Shown in pieces: positions 16,387 through 26,717 of a stretch of DNA of 48,194 nt. How positions within the stretch are numbered: the first letter of the stretch is position 1; every line of letters begins with the position of its first letter. Origin of the DNA: an uncultured Bacteroidales bacterium. GTDB lineage: Bacteria; Bacteroidota; Bacteroidia; Bacteroidales; UBA932. The position numbers were made by a program, and so were the translations under genes. The notes under the pieces were generated by a model. The model made no database searches. It was given only the letters and a program-made list of their open reading frames with translations, and was not told where the DNA came from. The DNA is taken from contig CAMYAE010000015.1 in NCBI GenBank assembly GCA_947253655.1, forward strand, positions 1 to 48,194. The letters are read 5' to 3'.

Positions 16387-17913
16387 ATGTTACTTAAAAC
16401 CATAATAAGAGACAGTGAAGTACTGGATATAAGGGGCAATGAAAATATAGACATTGTCTCGATATGCACCGATTCCCGCAAGGTGTCTGCCGGCACAGCC
16501 TTCATTGCAGTAAAAGGCTTCGCCACAGACGGACACAACTATATCAGCTCCGCTATCGGAAAAGGAGCAAAAGCCATTATCTATGAAGACGAGAAAGCCC
16601 TCGCCAGCCAACTCGCGACGGTAAATCCGACCAACGATGCGGAAGCGAAGTCGGGCAAGAAAGCGGCAATAGAGGGCGTCACTTTCGTAAAAGTTGCGGA
16701 CGTAAGGCATGCCGAGGCTATAATGGCGGCCAATTTCTACGACAATCCGTCCCAAAAACTGACCCTCGTAGGCATAACCGGCACAAACGGCAAAACGACC
16801 ACAGTCACTCTGCTGTACAATCTTTTCATGAGTTTAGGCTATAATTGCGGTCTGCTCTCCACCATTGCAAATTATGTGGGGCAAAGGAGGTTTGAGACGG
16901 AAAACACTACAGCAGACCCAATCACAATAAACTCGCTGCTCAATGATATGGCAAATGCCGGCTGCGAGTATTGCTTTATGGAGGTAAGTTCAATAGGAAT
17001 GGCACAGGAAAGGGTGACCGGTTTGAAATTCAAGGCCGGAATCTTCTCTAACCTGACACACGACCACCTCGACTATCACAAGACATTTGCGGAATATCTC
17101 AGATGCAAGAAACTTTTCTTCGACAACCTGCCGCAAGACGCTTTTGCAATCACAAATCTCGATGACAAAAACGGCTTGGTAATGGTACAGAACACAAAGG
17201 CTAAAGTGGTGACTTACTCATGCAGGAAACTGGCGGACCACACCTGCCGGATTATGGAAGAAAGCTTCGACGGAATGCAGTTGAGACTCGACGGCATTGA
17301 GACCTGGACAAGACTTATAGGACAGCACAATGCCTATAACATATTGGCAATCTACACGACCGCTATCGTCTTAGGTGCAGACAGGCAGGAAGCCTTGGTG
17401 GCCATAAGCAAACTCATGCCGGCAGCAGGCCGCCTTGAGACGATAAGGGGTCCTAAGAACATTTCGGTGGTCATAGACTACGCCCATACCCCGGACGCTT
17501 TGGAGAATGTTCTCAAGACACTAAGGGACATAGCCCCGAAGGACAAGCTCATCTGCCTTTTCGGTTGCGGCGGAGATCGTGACAAGACAAAGCGGCCGGA
17601 AATGGCTGAAATAGCCGGAGCTCTCGCCGACAGTGTTGTCGTAACCTCGGACAACAGCCGTACTGAAAAGACTGAAGACATAATGGAGGACATAAAAACC
17701 GGATTTGACAAGAAAGGCTTGTCAAAGGCAATATTCATTGCCGACAGACGCGAAGCCATAAAGACGGCCATAATGTTCGCACCTGAAAGGGCTACCGTAC
17801 TTCTTGCCGGCAAAGGCCATGAGACCTACCAGATTATAGGAAACGAGCATAGACATTTCGATGAACGTGAAGTGGTGGCCGAAGTGTTTGAAAACATGAG
17901 GGAACAATTATGA
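16387..17913 (+). CDS. murE: UDP-MurNAc-tripeptide synthetase MurE
   Basis: 508 residues. The Mur ligase ATP loop GTNGKTTT is at about 132-139, followed by the central domain (HDHLDYHKT) and the C-terminal domain (DYAHTPDALENVL, FGCGGDRDKTKRP, GKGHETYQ). MurE adds the third amino acid to UDP-MurNAc-L-Ala-D-Glu. The residues that choose this amino acid read D422-N-S-R425; DAP enzymes usually have DNPR, so the key Arg is kept and meso-diaminopimelate is the likely substrate, but Pro is replaced by Ser. An insert around residues 76-96 separates the N-terminal domain. It overlaps mraY by 4 bases. Confidence 0.94.
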   Translation: MLLKTIIRDSEVLDIRGNENIDIVSICTDSRKVSAGTAFIAVKGFATDGHNYISSAIGKGAKAIIYEDEKALASQLATVNPTNDAEAKSGKKAAIEGVTFVKVADVRHAEAIMAANFYDNPSQKLTLVGITGTNGKTTTVTLLYNLFMSLGYNCGLLSTIANYVGQRRFETENTTADPITINSLLNDMANAGCEYCFMEVSSIGMAQERVTGLKFKAGIFSNLTHDHLDYHKTFAEYLRCKKLFFDNLPQDAFAITNLDDKNGLVMVQNTKAKVVTYSCRKLADHTCRIMEESFDGMQLRLDGIETWTRLIGQHNAYNILAIYTTAIVLGADRQEALVAISKLMPAAGRLETIRGPKNISVVIDYAHTPDALENVLKTLRDIAPKDKLICLFGCGGDRDKTKRPEMAEIAGALADSVVVTSDNSRTEKTEDIMEDIKTGFDKKGLSKAIFIADRREAIKTAIMFAPERATVLLAGKGHETYQIIGNEHRHFDEREVVAEVFENMREQL

Positions 17914-19208
17914 TATATCATCTGTTTGAATATCTGAAGCAGTTTGACATCCCTGGGCAGGGGCTGTTCAACTACCTGTCTTTCAGAGCCATGCTCGCAA
18001 GTGTGGCAGCCATGCTTATCGCATTTTTCGCAGGAAAACATATTATAGCCTGGTTGCAGCGCAAGCAGATTGGAGAGACGATAAGAGACCTCGGCTTAGA
18101 GGGGCAAATACAGAAAAAAGGCACTCCGACAATGGGCGGCATAATAATCATACTCGCCGTCACAGTGTCGGTACTTCTGCTTGCAGACCTGACGAATATA
18201 TATATCATATTATTATTAGTCACGACTTTATGGTGCGGAGCCATAGGCTTTGCCGATGACTATATCAAGGTTTTCAAGCACAACAAGGAGGGAATGAGCG
18301 GAAAATGGAAGCTCTTTCTCCAAGTGATTTTAGGCTTCATCGTAGGTCTGACCGTATGTTTCAGCAACGATATTGTAGTGAGGGAGGAGGTCAAGGTGAG
18401 CGACAGCCGGTTTGTAGACAGGGATAGCGAGCATTTGGACATAGATTCCGAAATGGTCGTGGAGACAGGCACATGGAAGGCGGAGAATGTCGTAAAAAGC
18501 ACAAAAACGACAATCCCGTTCGTGAAAAATCACGAATTTGACTATAAGATGCTCTCCCCTTTCAAAGGCAGGTGGGGCTGGTACAGCAAGTGGGCAATCT
18601 ATGTGTTGATGATAGTTATAGTCATAACGGCCTGCTCCAACGGCACCAACCTTACAGACGGCATGGACGGGCTCTCGGCAGGGACATCTGCGATTGTAGG
18701 CGTGGTAATCGGCATTCTGGCATGGCTGAGCGGCAACCTGTTGAATTCGGGCTACCTCAACATAATGTATATACCCGGAGCCGGGGAAATAGCTGTTTTC
18801 ATGTCGGCGTTTGTAGGTGCTCTTATTGGTTTCCTGTGGTACAACTCCTACCCGGCCCAGGTGTTCATGGGAGACACCGGAAGCCTTACAATCGGAGGAA
18901 TTATAGGCGTGGGTGCCATACTAATCCGGAAAGAACTGCTGCTGCCGATTCTGTGCGGCATCTTCCTCGTGGAGAGCCTTTCGGTAATCATACAGAGATA
19001 TTATTTCAAATATACCAAACACAGATACGGAGAGGGCAGAAGGGTTTTCAAGATGTCGCCCCTGCATCATCATTTCCAGAAAGAAGGAATTCCGGCACTG
19101 ATCAAAAAGCCTGTGCACGCCATTCCGGAGGCGAAAATAGTCACGAGATTTTGGATAATAGGATTGATATTGGCAGTAGCCACCCTGGCTCTGCTTAAGA
19201 TAAGATAA
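17910..19208 (+). CDS. mraY: phospho-MurNAc-pentapeptide transferase MraY
   Basis: 432 residues, multi-pass inner-membrane enzyme making lipid I. Catalytic and Mg-binding motifs are visible: FADDYIK, NGTNLTDGMDGL and MGDTGSL; PLHHHFQKEG is the family's histidine loop. It is longer than the E. coli protein (about 360) because of an insert at about residues 155-215 before the NGTNLTDG helix, a feature typical of Bacteroidota MraY. murD follows after 12 bases. Confidence 0.96.
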   Translation: MIYHLFEYLKQFDIPGQGLFNYLSFRAMLASVAAMLIAFFAGKHIIAWLQRKQIGETIRDLGLEGQIQKKGTPTMGGIIIILAVTVSVLLLADLTNIYIILLLVTTLWCGAIGFADDYIKVFKHNKEGMSGKWKLFLQVILGFIVGLTVCFSNDIVVREEVKVSDSRFVDRDSEHLDIDSEMVVETGTWKAENVVKSTKTTIPFVKNHEFDYKMLSPFKGRWGWYSKWAIYVLMIVIVITACSNGTNLTDGMDGLSAGTSAIVGVVIGILAWLSGNLLNSGYLNIMYIPGAGEIAVFMSAFVGALIGFLWYNSYPAQVFMGDTGSLTIGGIIGVGAILIRKELLLPILCGIFLVESLSVIIQRYYFKYTKHRYGEGRRVFKMSPLHHHFQKEGIPALIKKPVHAIPEAKIVTRFWIIGLILAVATLALLKIR

Positions 19209-19220
19209 TAGATTGGAGAT

Positions 19221-20561
19221 ATGTCAAGAATAGTAGTACTTGGTGGAGCGGAAAGCGGTGTAGGTGCCGCTGTGCTGGCAAAAGTTAAAGGTTTTGAGGT
19301 CTTTCTTTCCGATAAGGGAGAAATCGGACAGCAGTATGTGGACATACTCAACAAATGGGAGATACCGTTTGAGCAAGGACAGCATACGGAAGAGAGAATA
19401 CTCAATGCTGACGAGATTATCAAAAGCCCCGGCATACCGACGGCCGCACCGATGATTCAGAAAATCATCGGCAAGGGCATCCATATCGTTTCGGAAATAG
19501 AATTTGCCGGACGCTATGACAAGGCTAAGAAAATCTGCGTGACCGGCAGCAACGGGAAGACCACCACAACCTCGCTTATATATTATCTGCTACAGCAGGC
19601 CGGTCTCAACGTCGGTCTCGGCGGCAATATCGGCGAGAGTTACGCCTATCAGGTCGCGACTGAGCATTTTGACTATTATGTGCTGGAAATCAGCAGCTTC
19701 CAATTAGACAACTGCTATGATTTCAGGCCGGACATAGCCATTATCACCAATATAACACCTGACCACCTTGACAGATATGATTATAATATGGAAAATTATG
19801 TCAAGGCAAAATTCCGTATTATAAGAAACCTTCGGCCGGAAGACTGCTTCATCTTCGACTCGGATGACGAGATTACCATAAATCACCTGAGCCAGATCAT
19901 CACACAGGCGAAGAAACTGCCTTTCACTCAAAAAGGCGAGGTGGAGCAAGGTGCCTACCTGAAAGACAACAAAATTGTCGTAAAATACGAAAAGGACGAA
20001 TGCGACATCTATCTTGAAAAACTCGCTCTCGGCGGAAAGCACAATATCTACAATTCAATGGCTGCCGCTCTTGCCGCCAAGGCCGCAGGTATCGAGAACA
20101 AGATTATCAGGGCATCCTTAGAGACTTTCCAGCCTATCGAGCACAGGTTGGAGCCGGTGCTGAGCGTAAAAGGAGTGCTGTATATCAACGACTCCAAAGC
20201 CACAAATGTGGACGCAGCCTGGTATGCCCTCGAATGCCAGAGCAAGCCTGTGGTATGGATTGTGGGAGGAACAGACAAAGGGAATGATTATGACGTGCTT
20301 AAAGGACTTGTTAAGGACAAGGTAAAGGCCATTGTCTGCCTTGGACTGGACAACCGCAAGTTCCACGAAGCATTCGAAAGCATTGTCGGCAAAGACAAGA
20401 TGAAAGACACGAAATCGGCGGAAGAAGCTGTAAAAGCGGCAAGCAATTTTGCGACCGACGGAGACGTTGTGCTTCTCAGTCCTTGCTGTGCAAGCTTTGA
20501 TCTGTTCTCCTGCTATGAAGACAGGGGAGCAAAATTCAAAGAGGCCGTAAGAAACCTTTAA
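19221..20561 (+). CDS. murD: UDP-MurNAc-L-alanine:D-glutamate ligase MurD
   Basis: 446 residues. The N-terminal Rossmann-like domain carries VLGGAESGVGAA; the ATP loop TGSNGKTTTT is near residue 110, followed by NITPDHLDRYD and, in the C-terminal domain, INDSKATNVDA and SPCCASFD. It adds D-Glu to UDP-MurNAc-L-Ala in the cytoplasm. It is in order between mraY and ftsW, 20 bases before ftsW. Confidence 0.96.
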   Translation: MSRIVVLGGAESGVGAAVLAKVKGFEVFLSDKGEIGQQYVDILNKWEIPFEQGQHTEERILNADEIIKSPGIPTAAPMIQKIIGKGIHIVSEIEFAGRYDKAKKICVTGSNGKTTTTSLIYYLLQQAGLNVGLGGNIGESYAYQVATEHFDYYVLEISSFQLDNCYDFRPDIAIITNITPDHLDRYDYNMENYVKAKFRIIRNLRPEDCFIFDSDDEITINHLSQIITQAKKLPFTQKGEVEQGAYLKDNKIVVKYEKDECDIYLEKLALGGKHNIYNSMAAALAAKAAGIENKIIRASLETFQPIEHRLEPVLSVKGVLYINDSKATNVDAAWYALECQSKPVVWIVGGTDKGNDYDVLKGLVKDKVKAIVCLGLDNRKFHEAFESIVGKDKMKDTKSAEEAVKAASNFATDGDVVLLSPCCASFDLFSCYEDRGAKFKEAVRNL

Positions 20562-20581
20562 CCCCATAACCGACATTATCA

Positions 20582-21946
20582 ATGCCTGCAGCCAAAAAAC
20601 ATAACGGAATCCGGGATTTTGTGAACGGGTTTGAAGGTGACAAGATTACGTGGATGATCGTACTTCTACTAATGATGATCTCCATATTGGCAATCTCGTC
20701 CTCCACCCCCTTGCTGGCGCTTATGACTAAGAGCACCAGAACCGCTATTATCCGGGAACAGCTGTTTGTGGTGTCTTTTGGGCTTCTAATAATAATAGGC
20801 CTTTACAATATCCGTAAGATCGGAATATTCAGGATATTGTCCCAATTCGGATATGCCATTTCACTGCTGCTGTTATGCTGCCTTATGTTCCATATAAAGC
20901 TTCCGTTCTTTGAGGCTCATAAGATAAACAACGCATGGCGTGTGATTTCGGTATTCGGCAAACAGATCCATGTGTTCGAGGTTGTCAAGATATTAATGAT
21001 AATGTATTTGGCTTGGGCCGTAGATGCCTACAAAAGGGATGACTTCAAGATAGCCAATATGTTGGCAAATACGGAAAGATATGCTTTCATGGGCAAGGAT
21101 TTCTGGAAGAAAGCGGTGTATATATACTTCCCTATCGTCAGCGTGTGTATCTTGATAATAGGTGGCAGCATGTCCAGTGCCCTGTTTATCGGAATGGCCA
21201 TGGCAGTGACCATACTTGTCGGAGGGATAAAGATTAAGGAGCTGGTACCTTTTGTGCTGGTTGTCGGAGTGTTATTGGCCTGCTGCATAGGCATTCATTA
21301 TATATCGGGAGGAAAATATTTCACCCATATCGGAACGGCGATAGGCCGATTGGGAAATAACCCGGAACGGGAATTAAAAGAGGCAGTCGGGACGGAAGAC
21401 TTCCAGAAAGTGCTCGACGGTTGCCGCCAACCTATAAGTGCCAAAATCGCAGTCAGCGAGGGCGGACTAATCGGCAAAGGACCGGGCAAGAGCACCCAGA
21501 GGTATATTGTCCCTATTATGTTTGAAGACTATATGTTCGCATTCATAATCGAGGAATATGGAATTTTAGGTGCTTTGGCGGTACTTATCCTATACGGCAG
21601 CCTCCTCGCAAGGGGGTCGATAATAGTCAAGAACTGCGGTGGGGTATTTGCCAAAACAGCCATAGCCGGACTTGTAATCCTGATTTCGGGACAGGCACTT
21701 TTGCACATGATGATAAATGTGGACCTGGGACCGTTGACAGGCCAGACGCTGCCGATGATAAGCCACGGAAGCAGCTCTTTCATAATGTTCAGCATAGCTT
21801 TCGGCATAATATTGTCAATCAGCAGAATGGCCAAAGAAAAGATAGAACGCGAGACCATGGATGCAAGGCCTATTGTGGAAACGGAAGATGACATAAGAGA
21901 CAGGATGAACGACCTGAGGACATTGGAAGATATAGATAAATCATAA
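20582..21946 (+). CDS. ftsW: septal peptidoglycan polymerase FtsW (SEDS family)
   Basis: 454 residues with about ten hydrophobic segments. SEDS-family features include the NNAWR motif near residue 119, the long extracytoplasmic loop around 245-320 (GRQPISAKIAVSEGGLIGKGPG-like region) and GQTLPMISHGSSSF near the C-terminus. FtsW polymerises lipid II at the septum with FtsI. The 4-base gap to murG supports one operon. Confidence 0.94.
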   Translation: MPAAKKHNGIRDFVNGFEGDKITWMIVLLLMMISILAISSSTPLLALMTKSTRTAIIREQLFVVSFGLLIIIGLYNIRKIGIFRILSQFGYAISLLLLCCLMFHIKLPFFEAHKINNAWRVISVFGKQIHVFEVVKILMIMYLAWAVDAYKRDDFKIANMLANTERYAFMGKDFWKKAVYIYFPIVSVCILIIGGSMSSALFIGMAMAVTILVGGIKIKELVPFVLVVGVLLACCIGIHYISGGKYFTHIGTAIGRLGNNPERELKEAVGTEDFQKVLDGCRQPISAKIAVSEGGLIGKGPGKSTQRYIVPIMFEDYMFAFIIEEYGILGALAVLILYGSLLARGSIIVKNCGGVFAKTAIAGLVILISGQALLHMMINVDLGPLTGQTLPMISHGSSSFIMFSIAFGIILSISRMAKEKIERETMDARPIVETEDDIRDRMNDLRTLEDIDKS

Positions 21947-21950
21947 TATA

Positions 21951-23102
21951 ATGGCATTCAAGAAATTAAGAGTAATAATCAGTGGCGGCGGCACAGGCGG
22001 CCATATATTTCCTGCAATATCCATAGCAGACAAACTGAAAGAGGTAAATCCTCAGACGGAGATACTTTTTGTCGGGGCGAAAGGCAAAATGGAGATGCAG
22101 AAAGTGCCGGCTGCCGGATATGAGATTATAGGACTTCCTATTGCCGGGCTACAAAGAAAATTAAGTCTTGGGAATATCATGAATAACATTCAAGTGCCTT
22201 TCAAATGGCTCTCAAGCCGCTGCAAGGCTTCTAAAATCCTGAAAGACTACAAGCCGGACATTGCCATAGGTGTCGGGGGCTATGCGAGTGCCCCTCTAAT
22301 GGAACAGGCAGCAAAAAAGCATATACCTACCCTCATTCAGGAGCAAAACAGCTATGCCGGGCTAACCAACCGGATGCTTGGGGGCAAAGTCGGGAAAATA
22401 TGTGTGGCATACACGGGAATGGAAAGATTCTTCCCTGCCGAAAAGATCGTGATTACCGGCAATCCGATAAGGAAAGATATAGTCCCGGCAACTCCCGAAA
22501 CAATCAAGGAAGGGCTTGACTTCTACGGACTTGACCCTGACAAAAAACATCTTTTTATTGTCGGCGGCAGTCTGGGAAGCTACACTTTGAACAAGTCGGT
22601 GATGAAATGGATAAAAGACGGCTGTGCCGGAGGGGACGAAGTTGAAATAATATGGCAGTGCGGCAAATATTATAAGGAGGAGGTGGACGCCTTTATGAAA
22701 GAAGCTGTGGCTCAAGGCATTGGCGGCAAGGCAATAAATCAGGTACACTGCTTTGACTTTATCAAAAGAATGGATCTTGCATACGCCGTATCCGACTTGA
22801 TAATATCCCGTGCAGGGGCAAGCACGGTGTCAGAGCTTTGTGCAGCCCATAAGGCTGTCATCTTCGTGCCGTCCCCCAACGTGGCAGAAGACCACCAGAC
22901 GCACAATGCCATGGCCCTGCTGAACAAGGAAGCCGCCATGCTCGTAAAGGATGCGGAAGCCGAAGAAAAGCTTATGGCGACTGCTATATACACCCTCAAG
23001 TCTCCTAAAAAAATATCTTCTTTGGAAAATAATATCGCGGCTCTGGCAATGCCGAACTCGGATATGGCTATTGTGGAGCAGGCATATAAAATTTTAGGCT
23101 GA
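21951..23102 (+). CDS. murG: N-acetylglucosaminyltransferase MurG
   Basis: 383 residues, GT28 family. The N-terminal loop GGGTGGHIFPA, GVGGYASAP, QEQNSYAGLTNR and the C-terminal donor-site motifs GGSLGS and SRAGASTVSEL are all present. It adds GlcNAc to lipid I, making lipid II at the inner face of the membrane. The stop codon shares one base with the murC start (TGATG). Confidence 0.96.
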   Translation: MAFKKLRVIISGGGTGGHIFPAISIADKLKEVNPQTEILFVGAKGKMEMQKVPAAGYEIIGLPIAGLQRKLSLGNIMNNIQVPFKWLSSRCKASKILKDYKPDIAIGVGGYASAPLMEQAAKKHIPTLIQEQNSYAGLTNRMLGGKVGKICVAYTGMERFFPAEKIVITGNPIRKDIVPATPETIKEGLDFYGLDPDKKHLFIVGGSLGSYTLNKSVMKWIKDGCAGGDEVEIIWQCGKYYKEEVDAFMKEAVAQGIGGKAINQVHCFDFIKRMDLAYAVSDLIISRAGASTVSELCAAHKAVIFVPSPNVAEDHQTHNAMALLNKEAAMLVKDAEAEEKLMATAIYTLKSPKKISSLENNIAALAMPNSDMAIVEQAYKILG

Positions 23103-24463
23103 TGGCAACATACAAGAAAATATATTTTATCGGGATAGGCGGTATCGGGATGAGTGCAATAGCCAGATACTACAAATTCAAGGGTCTGGCTGTGTCAGGC
23201 TACGACAGGACGCCCTCTCCGCTCACTGACAGGCTTATTGAGGAAGGCATACCTGTTCATTTTGAAGACAATCCGGACTATATTCCAAAAGATAAAGACA
23301 GCACCCTCGTAATATATACGCCCGCGATTCCTCACGACCTGCAAGAGCTGGTCTATGTGCAGGAGAACGATTACCGAGTGATCAAGAGGTCGAAGATGTT
23401 GGGAGAGATTGCCAAAGGGCAGAAATGTTTAGCCGTAGCCGGCACTCACGGCAAGACGACCACCAGCACATTGGTAGCTCATATTTTCGAGAATAGCGAA
23501 GAAGGTTGTTCGGCGTTTTTAGGCGGTATATCGAAAAACTACGATACGAATATGCTCGTAAGCCATAATCCCGTAATGGTGGCCGAAGCCGATGAATTCG
23601 ACAGGTCGTTTTTGCAGTTGTTCCCGGACATTGCTGTGATAACGGCAATGGACGCAGACCACCTGGATATATATGGGAATTTGGAGAACTATCGGCAGGC
23701 GTTCAGGGATTTTGCCGCACAGGTGAAAGGAACGCTGATTATCAAAAAGGGGCTTCCAATATCCTCAGAAGACACTAAGGCGAAGATACTCACCTACCAT
23801 TACAACGATGCGGAGGCCGATTTTCATGCCGATAACATTGTTCAGGACAATCTGGGTTATTACACATTTGATTTAGTACACCCGGAGGGGGCTATAAGAG
23901 GCATGAAAACAGGAACGCCGGGCTGGATCAATGCCGAGAACAGCATAGCGGCAGCAGCCGTGTGCCTTACCTACGGCATAAACGCAGAAGCGATAAGAAA
24001 GGCGGTCGGCTGCTATAAAGGGGTGAAGAGAAGGCTTGATCTGCATCTGAATACCGAAAAATTGTCGTATATTGATGATTATGCCCACCACCCGCAGGAG
24101 CTGGCAAGTGCTATAAGCTCTATCAGGGGTATATTTACAGGCAGGAAACTGACTGCCGTTTTCCAGCCGCACCTTTATACAAGGACGAGGGACTTCGCCG
24201 AAGGCTTTGCAGAGGCGTTGAGCAAGGTGGACAAACTGATTCTTCTGGATATATATCCCGCCAGGGAGGAGCCTATTGAAGGAGTGACGTCACAGATTAT
24301 TTTTGACAAGGTAACCGCTCCGGAAAAAGTGCTCATCACGAAAGAAGAACTTATAGGATATATAGAAAAAGAGCCTCTGGACGTGCTGGCTACATTCGGG
24401 GCAGGCAATATTGACAGATATATAGAGCCGATTACTGAATTATTGAAGAAGAGACTGATATAG
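23102..24463 (+). CDS. murC: UDP-MurNAc:L-alanine ligase MurC
   Basis: 453 residues. FIGIGGIGMSA at the N-terminus binds the UDP-sugar, AGTHGKTTTST (about residue 115) is the ATP loop and DDYAHHPQEL marks the C-terminal domain. It adds L-Ala, the first residue of the peptide stem. It is coupled to murG by a 1-base overlap, and ftsQ begins 2 bases after it. Confidence 0.96.
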   Translation: MATYKKIYFIGIGGIGMSAIARYYKFKGLAVSGYDRTPSPLTDRLIEEGIPVHFEDNPDYIPKDKDSTLVIYTPAIPHDLQELVYVQENDYRVIKRSKMLGEIAKGQKCLAVAGTHGKTTTSTLVAHIFENSEEGCSAFLGGISKNYDTNMLVSHNPVMVAEADEFDRSFLQLFPDIAVITAMDADHLDIYGNLENYRQAFRDFAAQVKGTLIIKKGLPISSEDTKAKILTYHYNDAEADFHADNIVQDNLGYYTFDLVHPEGAIRGMKTGTPGWINAENSIAAAAVCLTYGINAEAIRKAVGCYKGVKRRLDLHLNTEKLSYIDDYAHHPQELASAISSIRGIFTGRKLTAVFQPHLYTRTRDFAEGFAEALSKVDKLILLDIYPAREEPIEGVTSQIIFDKVTAPEKVLITKEELIGYIEKEPLDVLATFGAGNIDRYIEPITELLKKRLI

Positions 24464-24465
24464 AG

Positions 24466-25257
24466 ATGATTAGAAACTTGTGGCGGATACTGGTGCCGGC
24501 AATTATATTAGGGTTGTCAATTCTTCTGATTGTTGTGCTCAACAAGAAAAGCAACGATCACAGGAGGACCGTAACCTGCCATAAGCTGGAAGTGGTGATA
24601 GCAGACAGTGCCACCCTCGGGTTTGTCACAAAGGAGGATGTGCGCAAGGCACTTGACAAAGAATACGGGGTGTATGTAGGACAGAGGATAGACAGCGTGA
24701 ATTTGAAAAAGATAGAGGCAATCCTTGACAACAGGAGTGCTGTGCTGAAAAGCGAGGCCTACACGACATTAGACGGCATATTGCATGTCAGGATTGTACA
24801 GAGAGAGCCTATTGTACGATTTAAGATTGGAGACGGAGGATATTATGCCGATGAAAAAGGCTTCATCTTCCCGCTGCAAGACGGGTATAAGTCTTATGTA
24901 TGCACAGTGGACGGGGATATTCCGCTTACCGTGGCACCGGGCTACAAAGGGCCTGCAAAGACATTGAAAGAGAGGAAGTGGCTAATGGGGCTGATACAGT
25001 TAATACAGACAATACAGTCCGATAAGGACAGGAAAAAATGGGTCAAGCGTATCAGCGTTGCCCCTAATGGGGATATTCTGCTCCTGCCGTCGGAGGGTCG
25101 CGAGAAATTCGTATTCGGCCGGCCGGAAAATGTGGAAAGGAAATTTGGAAAAATTGAGGATTATTATAAATATATAGCCCCTACTAAAGAGAAAGGGCAT
25201 TATACCTATGTTAATGTAAAATATAACGGGCAGATAATCTGCCGCGAAAAAGAATAA
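24466..25257 (+). CDS. ftsQ: division protein FtsQ
   Basis: 263 residues: short cytoplasmic tail, one membrane segment (about 8-25, ILVPAIILGLSILLIVVL), then a periplasmic POTRA-like domain (FVTKEDVRKALDKEYG) and the FtsQ beta domain (ILHVRIVQREPIVRFK; YYADEKGFIFPL). FtsQ recruits FtsB/FtsL and downstream division proteins. Position between murC and ftsA supports the call as much as sequence does. Confidence 0.9.
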   Translation: MIRNLWRILVPAIILGLSILLIVVLNKKSNDHRRTVTCHKLEVVIADSATLGFVTKEDVRKALDKEYGVYVGQRIDSVNLKKIEAILDNRSAVLKSEAYTTLDGILHVRIVQREPIVRFKIGDGGYYADEKGFIFPLQDGYKSYVCTVDGDIPLTVAPGYKGPAKTLKERKWLMGLIQLIQTIQSDKDRKKWVKRISVAPNGDILLLPSEGREKFVFGRPENVERKFGKIEDYYKYIAPTKEKGHYTYVNVKYNGQIICREKE

Positions 25258-25271
25258 AAAATTTCAGATAT

Positions 25272-26714
25272 ATGGGTGAACGTTATATTGCAGCCGTGGA
25301 TTTGGGATCTTCGAAAATCGCTCTGACCGTAGCTAAAATCGAAGGGGACAATGTACAGATCCAATATTACAAGGAAAGGCCTTCTTTCGGCATAAGGAAC
25401 AGTGCGGTATTCAATCCCAAAAAAGCCGCCGCTCCAATCAAGGAGGCGATTGCCGAAGCTGAAACGGAATTGAAAATCAAGATTATGCAGGTCGTTGTCG
25501 GTCTGCCGAGATGTGATGTGCGTCAGGAAGTGTCCCAGGCAAGTGTGGAAAGGAGCAATCCTGACGAGAGTATTACAGAGGAAGAAATAGAAAGCCTGAA
25601 AAGCATGGCCCAGGACAGCTATCCGCTTGAAGATCCAGAGAGAGAGGAACTGTACGGGGCTGTTGCCCAATCATTCTCAGATGACGAGAATTTCCAATTG
25701 ATTGAGAGTGACATAATAGGAGTGATCAGCGAATCCCTTGAGGGCAACTTCAAATTGTTTATCGGCAAAAAGAGTTCGGTCAAGACCATTGACAAGGTGT
25801 TCAATGATCTACAGGTGGCTATAGCCAGAAAATATTTCACGCCGGGGGCTCTTGCCGAAGCCGTACTGACAAATGATGAAATGGAAAACGGTGTCGCCCT
25901 GATCGACTTCGGAGGCGGTGCCACATCCGTTACAATCTATAAAGGCAAGATATTAAGACATTATGCCTCAATACCTTTCGGTGGCAAAGTAATAACATCG
26001 GACATAAGGACTGAGTGCTCGATTTCGGAAGACCTTGCAGAAAATATAAAGAAAGCTTTCGGTGCCTGCATGCCAGAGAAGCTCCAGAGCCTCGGTGAAA
26101 AGATAATCCAGATTGAAGACGACGAAATGGAGGGCTACAAGCAGATTCCGGTAAAATATCTTTCAGAAATAATAACCTGCAGGGCAAAAGAGATTATAGA
26201 TGCCATATTGTATGAGATCCAGTGCAGTGGAATGGCCGATGTCCTTAGGGACGGAATCGTACTTACCGGAGGTGGGGCGGCTCTCGGCAACCTTTCGGGA
26301 TATATAAAAGAGCTTTCGGGATATAATGTAAGGACAGGATATTCGAGAAATCTATTCTCCGCTTCAGGGTGCAACGGAATATATTCCACCTCGGCTACCG
26401 TTTCGGTCGGTATGATATTGTCAGCCAAGGCTGATGGGCTGCTCAACTGCATCTTGGCCCCTGAGCCTGACCCGGATATGACGTTGTCTGACGAAAACAC
26501 GGAGATCGCAGCCGAGATGCCGGAGAATAATGGAATCGGTGAAGAAGAGGGCTACAAGGACTTGTTCGGAGGTACGGAAGAAAGTAAAACAACGGAAAAA
26601 GAACGGAAAAAGCCAAAAGGCTCCAAGAAACCGGGGATTTCAGTCACATGGAAAAAGAAATTCCAGGAATTGGTAGGCAACCTATACGATAATGTAAACA
26701 AGGAGTCCGTTTAA
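25272..26714 (+). CDS. ftsA: actin-like division protein FtsA
   Basis: 480 residues. The actin-fold ATPase motifs AAVDLGSSKIALTVA (about residue 6), VALIDFGGGATSVTI (about 210) and GIVLTGGGAAL (about 332) are clear; the 1C subdomain follows the first motif. After a charged linker of about 70 residues the C-terminus ends in a basic amphipathic helix (VTWKKKFQELVGNLYDNV), which in this family binds the membrane and tethers FtsZ. It starts 14 bases after ftsQ and is followed by ftsZ. Confidence 0.96.
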   Translation: MGERYIAAVDLGSSKIALTVAKIEGDNVQIQYYKERPSFGIRNSAVFNPKKAAAPIKEAIAEAETELKIKIMQVVVGLPRCDVRQEVSQASVERSNPDESITEEEIESLKSMAQDSYPLEDPEREELYGAVAQSFSDDENFQLIESDIIGVISESLEGNFKLFIGKKSSVKTIDKVFNDLQVAIARKYFTPGALAEAVLTNDEMENGVALIDFGGGATSVTIYKGKILRHYASIPFGGKVITSDIRTECSISEDLAENIKKAFGACMPEKLQSLGEKIIQIEDDEMEGYKQIPVKYLSEIITCRAKEIIDAILYEIQCSGMADVLRDGIVLTGGGAALGNLSGYIKELSGYNVRTGYSRNLFSASGCNGIYSTSATVSVGMILSAKADGLLNCILAPEPDPDMTLSDENTEIAAEMPENNGIGEEEGYKDLFGGTEESKTTEKERKKPKGSKKPGISVTWKKKFQELVGNLYDNVNKESV

Positions 26715-26717
26715 TCA

